Positions 46,071 through 50,790 of a DNA stretch of 50,790 nt are shown one piece after another (positions within the stretch are counted from its first letter, which is position 1; each line of letters starts with the position of its first letter). The notes beneath the pieces were generated by a model, which did no database searches, had not been told where the DNA came from, and saw only the letters and a program-made list of their open reading frames with translations. The DNA is from Bacteroidota bacterium (GTDB lineage: Bacteria > Bacteroidota > Bacteroidia > Cytophagales > Cyclobacteriaceae). Location of the stretch: the NCBI GenBank assembly GCA_023393375.1, contig JAEWLI010000100.1, forward strand, positions 1 to 50,790. The letters run 5' to 3'. Made by a program: the position numbers and the translations under genes.

Positions 46071-46997
46071 ATGTTTTATCACATAAAAGAACTTCAATTT
46101 AATGCCAGGGTCTCGAAACCAGATCCTAAGTTTGCCAGCCTACTGCTGGAACAGTTTGGCGGTGCCAACGGTGAGCTAAAGGCTGCAATGCAATATTTTA
46201 CACAAGCATTTTCTGTACGTCAACCGTATCCTGACAAATACGACTTATTGATGGACATAGCCACTGAAGAATTTAGTCATTTGGAGATTGTAGGTGCTAC
46301 CATACAAATGTTGCTCAATGGAATAAACGGCGAATTAAAAGATGCTGCCGAAAATTCAGAAATCATGCAATTGTTAAAAGGCAAAGGAGCCAAAGAAAGC
46401 GTGATTCATGAAGCAATGGTTAATCCACAATTTTTTGCCTTGAGTGGAGGTGGTCCAACCGTAACCAACAGTCAAGGAGTACCGTGGTCTGGCTCATATG
46501 TCACAGCAAATGGAGATTTGACCGTAGATTTGCGTTCAAATATTGCAGCAGAATCACGTGCTAAAATTGTATATGAATACCTGATGCAATTTACCGATGA
46601 TCCTTATGTAAAAGAAACACTTCGCTTTCTTATGACAAGGGAAGTAGCGCATTTTCAGATGTTCCAAGCTGCTCTTGATACCATTCAGCCAAACTTTCCT
46701 CCGGGAATCCTTCAAAGCGATCCAAAATATAGCAATACATATTTTAATTTGTCAAATGGAACAGATGTTCGGGGGCCATGGAATGAAGGTAAGAGTCCAG
46801 GTTTAGGTGAAACATGGGATTATATTAGTGATCCAATAAAACATGTAATAGAAACAAATGGCTTGCTTGACCATAAAGCTTCAAAAGACAGCCGTTCTGA
46901 GGAAACTGTTCAAAAGATGAACAAAGAACTTGGCAAACAGAGAAGTGATGAAATAAAAAAATCAGTTTCAAAAGAGTGGAGCGTGTATAAAAAATAG
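46071..46997 (+). CDS. Manganese catalase family protein
   Basis: 308 residues, near full family length. The four-helix bundle ligands are visible: E35 in GANGELKAAMQYF, E66/E67 and H70 in IATEEFSHLEIV, E161 in NIAAESRAKIVYEY and H194 in REVAHFQMFQAAL. It should split hydrogen peroxide using a dimanganese centre in the cytoplasm. The C-terminus is a charged tail. A terminator follows 35 bp later. Confidence 0.93.
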   Translation: MFYHIKELQFNARVSKPDPKFASLLLEQFGGANGELKAAMQYFTQAFSVRQPYPDKYDLLMDIATEEFSHLEIVGATIQMLLNGINGELKDAAENSEIMQLLKGKGAKESVIHEAMVNPQFFALSGGGPTVTNSQGVPWSGSYVTANGDLTVDLRSNIAAESRAKIVYEYLMQFTDDPYVKETLRFLMTREVAHFQMFQAALDTIQPNFPPGILQSDPKYSNTYFNLSNGTDVRGPWNEGKSPGLGETWDYISDPIKHVIETNGLLDHKASKDSRSEETVQKMNKELGKQRSDEIKKSVSKEWSVYKK

Positions 46998-47030
46998 CTG
47001 ATCAAATTAATAAAGTAGAAATATCCTAAA

Positions 47031-47067
47031 TTAAGAAACCGGCATCTGATTGTGTCGGTTTCTTTAA
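47031..47067 (+). terminator. Terminator after the Mn catalase gene
   Basis: AAGAAACCG (47033-47041) pairs with CGGTTTCTT (47056-47064), 14-nt loop, T-rich 3' side. It covers the GTG at 47052, so the next gene must start further on. Confidence 0.75.
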
Positions 47068-47081
47068 ATATAATCACACAT

Positions 47082-47837
47082 ATGCAAAACAGTGATAATT
47101 CCGGAATCATAAAAATTACCTATTATACAGATCCCCTTTGTTGCTGGAGTTGGGGATTTGAACCGCAATGGCGGCGACTCAGGTTCGAATTCCGTAACCA
47201 GATCAGTTGGAAGTATGTAATGGGAGGATTGATTCCCAATTGGGAACGTTATAATGATCCCATGAATTCAATCAGTAAGCCATTGCAGATGGGACCATTA
47301 TGGCGGGAGGTTTATTACACCACAGGAATGAATGTGAATGACAGTATTTGGTTTAAAGATCCTCCTCAATCATCTTTCCCCTCGTGCATAGCAGTAAAAG
47401 GAGCAGGAATACAATCACCCGGATTGGAAGAAATGATGCTTAGAGAACTTCGGGAAGCTGTAATGGTGAAGGGGATTAATATATCAAAAAGGGATGAATT
47501 ATTAAAAATAGCTGAAAATATTGCCGCAAAAAACAATGAATTTGATTTCCAAGATTTTTTAAAAACCCTTGATGATGGTAGTGCTGCTGAAGCTTTTAAG
47601 GTAGACCTTCAGCAGGCAAAATTAAGCGGGATAGGACGGTTTCCTACTTTGACCTTTGAAACTGAAGAGAAAGGGCTTATTTTGACCGGTTATCGACCTT
47701 ATCCTGTATTGATAGATGCGTTGCAACAAATATCTCCAGGCATAAAACCTGATGCCCCTATTGAAAATAAAGATGAATACCATAATTTTTGGTATAACAT
47801 TACAGAAAGAGAAATGAAGGAAGTACAAATACAATAA
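47082..47837 (+). CDS. DsbA-family (FrnE-like) thioredoxin-fold protein
   Basis: 251 residues from the ATG at 47082; the GTG at 47052 lies inside a terminator. TYYTDPLCCWSWGFEPQW near the N-terminus is the DsbA/FrnE active-site region, here CCWS (C20, C21, S23) rather than CxxC, so the second active-site cysteine is missing. A helical insert follows, then the cis-proline motif GRFPTLTF and the C-terminal GYRPYPVLIDAL. It has no signal peptide and is cytoplasmic. It may act as an isomerase or GST-like protein rather than an oxidase. It lies next to Mn catalase, suggesting an oxidative stress setting. Confidence 0.82.
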   Translation: MQNSDNSGIIKITYYTDPLCCWSWGFEPQWRRLRFEFRNQISWKYVMGGLIPNWERYNDPMNSISKPLQMGPLWREVYYTTGMNVNDSIWFKDPPQSSFPSCIAVKGAGIQSPGLEEMMLRELREAVMVKGINISKRDELLKIAENIAAKNNEFDFQDFLKTLDDGSAAEAFKVDLQQAKLSGIGRFPTLTFETEEKGLILTGYRPYPVLIDALQQISPGIKPDAPIENKDEYHNFWYNITEREMKEVQIQ

Positions 47838-47974
47838 ACCGCCTTTTCTCCTGCCCCGGGGTGCATATTTGATATAAAATTGCCTCAAAACAACTAAATT
47901 ATTGATTATCACTAAAAATCCTTGATTATATGGATAGTCAAATCAATATTTTGTTATTTTTGCAACATGAAATT

Positions 47975-48045
47975 CGGGGTGTGGCGCAGCCCGGCTAGCG
48001 CATCCCGCTTGAGGCGGGAGGGTCGCAGGTGGATCGGTGTCACAC
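47975..48045 (+). pseudogene. Interrupted proline-type tRNA copy (5' half intact, T-arm and 3' acceptor lost)
   Basis: From 47975 the first 27 positions equal tRNA-Pro(GGG) at 48088, giving a good acceptor 5' strand and D-arm. The anticodon stem TCCCG/CGGGA is perfect, with loop CTTGAGG, that is anticodon UGA on a class I body. After GCAGGT the T-loop and acceptor 3' strand are not recognisable. The missing 3' part appears 469 bp on at 48465-48518. Confidence 0.7.
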
Positions 48046-48087
48046 TTGTATATTTGAAATAGTTCTTTAATACGTTATTGTAAAATT

Positions 48088-48162
48088 CGGGGTGTGGCGC
48101 AGCCCGGCTAGCGCACTTGCATGGGGTGCAAGGGGTCGCAGGTTCAAATCCTGTCACCCCGA
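48088..48162 (+). tRNA. tRNA-Pro (anticodon GGG)
   Basis: Complete cloverleaf, 75 nt without CCA: acceptor CGGGGTG (48088-48094) and CACCCCG (48155-48161), discriminator A48162; D-stem GCGC/GCGC; anticodon stem CTTGC/GCAAG with loop ATGGGGT (anticodon GGG at 48123-48125, G37 as in proline tRNAs); T-stem GCAGG/CCTGT with loop TTCAAAT. CCA is not encoded. A terminator hairpin follows 10 bp on. Confidence 0.95.
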
Positions 48163-48171
48163 CGGATTGGG

Positions 48172-48202
48172 AGGCTGTTTCTACCTGAAACAGCCTTTTT
48201 TT
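48172..48202 (+). terminator. tRNA terminator directly before the GIY-YIG start codon
   Basis: AGGCTGTTTC (48172-48181), 5-nt loop, GAAACAGCCT (48187-48196), T run to 48202. The ATG of the GIY-YIG gene follows at 48203, so that gene has no leader beyond this hairpin. A diverged copy with base-pair-preserving changes is at 48535-48563. Confidence 0.88.
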
Positions 48203-48454
48203 ATGACAGTTTATATCTTATACAGCAAATCTCTTTCACAATTTTATTGCGGCCAAACGGATGATATCAAAAAAAGACTTCAGCAGCACAATTCGGGAAG
48301 AAACAAATCCACAAAAAGGGGCATTCCTTGGATCGTCATACACACAATAAAATGTGATGACAGGCGTGAGGCAGTACGTCTAGAATCCCAAATTAAAAAG
48401 AGGGGAATTAAAAGGTATTTAGGCGACAATGGTATAGGTGATCCTCTTGGATAA
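48203..48454 (+). CDS. GIY-YIG endonuclease-domain protein
   Basis: 83 residues, a lone GIY-YIG domain: VYIL (3-6) for GIY, FYCG (14-17) for YIG, R25 in KKRLQQHN, E61 in AVRLESQIK. Most catalytic positions of the UPF0213/YhbQ-like class are present; the glycine-isoleucine of both motifs is replaced. It would nick or cut DNA; no DNA-binding domain is attached. The reading frame runs upstream through the tRNA, but those residues are not real. It lies between a tRNA terminator and a tRNA fragment whose D-arm remnant starts about 10 bp after its stop. Confidence 0.85.
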   Translation: MTVYILYSKSLSQFYCGQTDDIKKRLQQHNSGRNKSTKRGIPWIVIHTIKCDDRREAVRLESQIKKRGIKRYLGDNGIGDPLG

Positions 48455-48464
48455 TCAGCACAGT

Positions 48465-48518
48465 TAGCGCATCCCGCTTGAGGCGGGAGGGTCGAAGGTT
48501 CAAATCCTGTCACCCCGA
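48465..48518 (+). pseudogene. tRNA 3' part lacking the 5' acceptor strand
   Basis: TAGCGCA, anticodon arm TCCCG-CTTGAGG-CGGGA (UGA), T-arm GAAGG-TTCAAAT-CCTGT (one mismatch) and acceptor CACCCCG with discriminator A are present. The first 20 or so tRNA bases are replaced by the end of the GIY-YIG gene. The first 30 bp equal 47996-48025 exactly. Confidence 0.75.
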
Positions 48519-48534
48519 CGGATAATTTGCTAAT

Positions 48535-48563
48535 AGGCTGTCTCATAAAGGGACGGCCTTTTT
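48535..48563 (+). terminator. Second tRNA-type terminator hairpin
   Basis: AGGCTGTCTC (48535-48544), 5-nt loop, GGGACGGCCT (48550-48559), two G-T pairs, then T run. Homologous to 48172-48202; the substitutions keep pairing. Confidence 0.78.
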
Positions 48564-48569
48564 ACTGTT

Positions 48570-48700
48570 ATGTTGACCATATTTTATTCAGATCATCGAG
48601 CAAAAGGTATTATTGCGGTATTGCCCAAGATTTGGAAAATAGGATCACCCAACACAATGGTAGCAGAAACAAATCTACCAAACATGGTATGCCATGTTGC
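48570..48700 (+). pseudogene. Decayed second GIY-YIG gene
   Basis: ATG at 48570 gives MLTIFYS (compare MTVYILYS), then a frameshift near 48590 leads to SSSKRYYCGIAQDLENRI and QHNGSRNKSTKHGMP, clearly related to SLSQFYCG and QHNSGRNKSTKRGIP of the intact copy. The C-terminal third, with the catalytic glutamate, is lost before the end of the convergent oxidoreductase gene. Confidence 0.75.
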
Positions 48701-48736
48701 CATTACTTGCCCTATCCGGATGGCATTTTGTTTTAT

Positions 48737-49636
48737 TTACAGTTTATCTTCCAAGGCGGCTTCCTTCTCCATTAATATTTCTATTAAGCTGGTTAGGCCG
48801 CTTTCTCCGTGACCTGCTTCTAAAGTAAGTTTAAAGATATTCAGGATTGTTGTTGGCAGTTGGGTGTCGATCCCCGCATCATTACTGGTTTGTACCAAAT
48901 GTTTCATGCTTGCTGTCATCATATTCATGTTGTTCATAGTCCCATCATATGATTTGTTCTCTATTTCATGGGCCATCTCCGTAAAGAAATAGGATAAGCT
49001 ATTCAGCATTTCTATTACATAAGGCTCAAAGTTGCCAGCAGGAATTTTGGCAGATGTTACCAAAGCCATTGCATGCAATACACCAATGGCACCGGAAAAT
49101 AGTATATCAAGCAATGCCTGGTAATACAACATGGCAGTTCCTGCATCAGCACCCACATAATCGGCTCTTCCCAATATGCTTAACACGGGCTGGTACTGTT
49201 TGAACAGTGCTTCATCTCCGCTATAGAGCACATAAGACCCTTCTTTGCCAACCATAGGTGGATCGGCCATAATGCCTCCTGTCAAAAATTCTGCTCCATA
49301 TTTCTTAGCCCATCTTGATGCCTCCCTAGCTGCTTCGGGAGTATCGGAGCTAAGGTTTACTATCACCTTGCCCTCTAAGGCATGAGTATGATTCTTAAGC
49401 ACATCATACATGATACGATAATCAGTAAGGCTCACCAAAACCAATCTTGATGTTTTTAGTGCGTCTTCTATTTCCGGAGCATGTATTGCACCAGATTTAG
49501 CCAATTCTTCTGCTTTTCTTTTGGTCCTGTTCCACACAGTTGTTTTATAACCATGCGATACAAATACTTTTGCCATGGCTTGCCCCATAGGCCCCAATCC
49601 AATGATAGTGATTTTCTTTTGTGTGTTGTTGTTCAT
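48737..49636 (-). CDS. NAD(P)H-dependent oxidoreductase, imine-reductase/6PGDH-like (first paralogue)
   Basis: 299 residues. N-terminal Rossmann fold with GLGPMGQAMAKVF and VWNRTKRKAEELA, where R37/T38-type residues favour NADP; NLSSDTPEAAREASRWAKK; then a helical C-terminal domain. The pattern is that of the beta-hydroxyacid dehydrogenase superfamily, closest to imine reductases by the IMADPP and LYSGDEALF segments. The usual acid/tyrosine proton-donor position appears as Y (LYYQALLD). Substrate unknown. Divergent from a paralogue 360 bp away. Confidence 0.82.
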   Translation of the reverse strand: MNNNTQKKITIIGLGPMGQAMAKVFVSHGYKTTVWNRTKRKAEELAKSGAIHAPEIEDALKTSRLVLVSLTDYRIMYDVLKNHTHALEGKVIVNLSSDTPEAAREASRWAKKYGAEFLTGGIMADPPMVGKEGSYVLYSGDEALFKQYQPVLSILGRADYVGADAGTAMLYYQALLDILFSGAIGVLHAMALVTSAKIPAGNFEPYVIEMLNSLSYFFTEMAHEIENKSYDGTMNNMNMMTASMKHLVQTSNDAGIDTQLPTTILNIFKLTLEAGHGESGLTSLIEILMEKEAALEDKL

Positions 49637-49996
49637 CTTGCTTTCATTTGTTTTGTTTTATGCAAAACTCCAAAAACAAGAATAGACCATCCCTTTGAAA
49701 AAGTCGGGACTTACATAATAAAATGCGGATTGGTATGTGTTTGGCTTGTTTCTTTATAAAAGACTGAAAAGTGATCAAATTTATGTAACCTGCGTAATAC
49801 CGTTTTTTAGAATACCGACTTTCTTAAAGAATCTACCGACTTTTTCAAAGGGATCCTTCAATCTTAAATACTCACTTTTGCATCATCACAAAAAATTGAG
49901 TAATGAAAACTAAACATGAATCTAAATCAGCATAGACTTATATAAAGTGCGAGACAAAATACATAAATCAATCAAATTAACATAAATAGTCATTTT
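49637..49996. other. Divergent intergenic region between paralogous oxidoreductase genes
   Basis: 360 bp with no credible gene. A single -7-like CAAATTTA (49776-49783, reading TAAATTTG on the minus strand) fits the Bacteroidota TAnnTTTG box, but no TTG at the proper distance was seen. Confidence 0.5.
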
Positions 49997-50790
49997 ATGC
50001 ATTCAAAAAATAAAACCTCGGAGTCGGTATCAATAATCGGATTAGGGAATATGGGAACTGCTTTGACCGAAGCAGTATTAAATGCTGGATATACTACAAC
50101 GATTTGGAATAGAACTGCTGAAAAAGCGGAGAAGCTTTTAGTCAAAGGGGCAAAGCTTGGTGCCTCAGCAATTGATACGGTGCAGGCAAGTCCATTGGTG
50201 GTTGCCTGTGTCCTTAACTATGAGGCTTTATTCAATATCATAGAACAGATTGGTAGCTCAATGACTGATAAAGTTTGGGTGAATCTCAATACAGGTACAC
50301 CTGAGGATGCAAGAAAAGCAGCATCAATTATAACTGAATATGGTGCAAAATATATTGATGGTGCCATCATGGATATCCCACAATCCATCGGGAAACCAGA
50401 AACTTTAATTTTTTATAGCGGTAATGAAAAAGCTTTTAAACTTTATCAATCTACATTGATGACACTCGGTGGTAGAAGTATTTTTTTGGGTTCCGACGCT
50501 GGTTTCGCTAAACTTTATGAACTTGGTGTAGGTAGCACATTGGTGCCTACACTATTAGGATTTTTACAGGGTGCTGCCTTAGTGGGCACAGCCAACATTA
50601 AGGCAGAAAAATTAGCACCATATACCACCGAATGGCTAAATATGGTGATCTCTCTTTTGCCAAAAATTGCAAAAGAAATAGATACAAAATCATATAAAAC
50701 CGATATTGCTTCCCTAAATGTCTTCACAGGAATTTCTCATGATATAAAAGCCTATGAGGAGGCGGGAATAAAAGCAGATGTGCTCCACCC
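49997..50790 (+). CDS. NAD(P)H-dependent oxidoreductase, imine-reductase/6PGDH-like (second paralogue), 3' partial
   Basis: 264 residues before the window ends. ATG at 49997, then SVSIIGLGNMGTALTEAVL, TIWNRTAEKAEKLLVKGA, NLNTGTPEDARKAAS, GAIMDIPQSIGKPETLIFYS and LGSDAGFAKLYELG. It is homologous along its whole visible length to the opposite-strand gene. The presumed proton-donor position holds E (LYELG) rather than Y. About 25-30 residues are probably missing, judged by the paralogue. Confidence 0.83.
   Translation, partial: MHSKNKTSESVSIIGLGNMGTALTEAVLNAGYTTTIWNRTAEKAEKLLVKGAKLGASAIDTVQASPLVVACVLNYEALFNIIEQIGSSMTDKVWVNLNTGTPEDARKAASIITEYGAKYIDGAIMDIPQSIGKPETLIFYSGNEKAFKLYQSTLMTLGGRSIFLGSDAGFAKLYELGVGSTLVPTLLGFLQGAALVGTANIKAEKLAPYTTEWLNMVISLLPKIAKEIDTKSYKTDIASLNVFTGISHDIKAYEEAGIKADVLH

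Larger units (their letters stand above)
47996..48494. repeat. 30-bp direct repeats flanking the tRNA-Pro/GIY-YIG cassette
   Basis: 47996-48025 and 48465-48494 are identical (start TAGCGCATCCCGCTTGAGG). Extended by five bases they differ once (CAGGT against AAGGT). The spacing is 469 bp. They flank the whole intact tRNA and GIY-YIG gene. Confidence 0.85.

Noticed and set aside
47954..48157. Minus-strand ORF starting MTGFEPATP
   Set aside because: It is the reverse complement of the tRNA copies, a known type of false gene call.
48092..48202. N-terminal extension of the GIY-YIG ORF through the tRNA
   Set aside because: Those codons are the tRNA and its terminator; the domain starts at the ATG at 48203.

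Overview
The window looks like chromosomal DNA of an AT-rich member of the Bacteroidota, most likely a gliding/marine type Cytophagales or relative. The evidence is a type IX secretion (Por) C-terminal sorting domain on the first protein, two TonB-dependent receptors with CarboxypepD_reg-like N-termini, SPII-type lipoproteins, a head-GIN (DUF2807) protein, weak A-rich ribosome binding sites instead of strong Shine-Dalgarno sequences, and REP-like intergenic palindromes of a style common in this phylum. No phage, plasmid or CRISPR locus is visible. The taxonomic call is inference from gene content.

Layout. 1-4428: 3' part of a giant T9SS-secreted multidomain protein (FG-GAP, ASPIC/UnbV, seven FnIII, two cohesin-like domains around a dockerin-like segment). 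4680-5177: small membrane methyltransferase. 5453-9883: four-gene MacAB-type ABC efflux operon, preceded by two tandem GTTC-N6-GAAC dyads and a weak sigma54-like element. 10019-16162: M1 peptidase, rpe, a TonB-dependent receptor and a carboxypeptidase-regulatory-like protein. 16374-20846: a soluble histidine kinase with seven PAS and one GAF domain, followed by a single-domain response regulator. 21558-23294: xseA-xseB. 23295-24234: a gene-free block of palindromes and a 150-bp direct repeat. 24235-27337: GDSL lipoprotein, HTH regulator, thioredoxin-reductase-like flavoprotein. 27706-32370: a probable operon (TPR protein, TonB-dependent receptor, LytS-type kinase, LytTR regulator) with a 21-bp-spaced direct repeat in front that suits LytTR autoregulation.

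32608-39618 is the most accessory-looking part: a chemoreceptor lacking its sensor half lies head-to-head, with no intergenic space, against a zinc-ribbon ORF without an ATG. Then come a membrane-anchored serine hydrolase, a bacterial GPP34/GOLPH3-like protein, small membrane proteins, a PIN-domain toxin-antitoxin pair, a frameshifted gene, an LprI-like protein and a DUF2807 lipoprotein. 39977-47837: an AraC-TolB-TPR membrane regulator, VOC protein, ankyrin lipoprotein, acyltransferase, a coupled lipoprotein/DUF2231 pair, Mn catalase and a DsbA/FrnE-like protein.

47975-48700 is the most unusual locus: an intact tRNA-Pro(GGG), its terminator hairpin and a GIY-YIG endonuclease gene lie between two fragments of a second proline-like tRNA that share an identical 30-bp direct repeat. 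The right-hand fragment is followed by a second hairpin and a decayed second GIY-YIG gene. I read it as a tRNA-targeting or tRNA-duplicating GIY-YIG cassette. The window ends with two divergent paralogous imine-reductase/6PGDH-like genes, the last one cut by the window edge.
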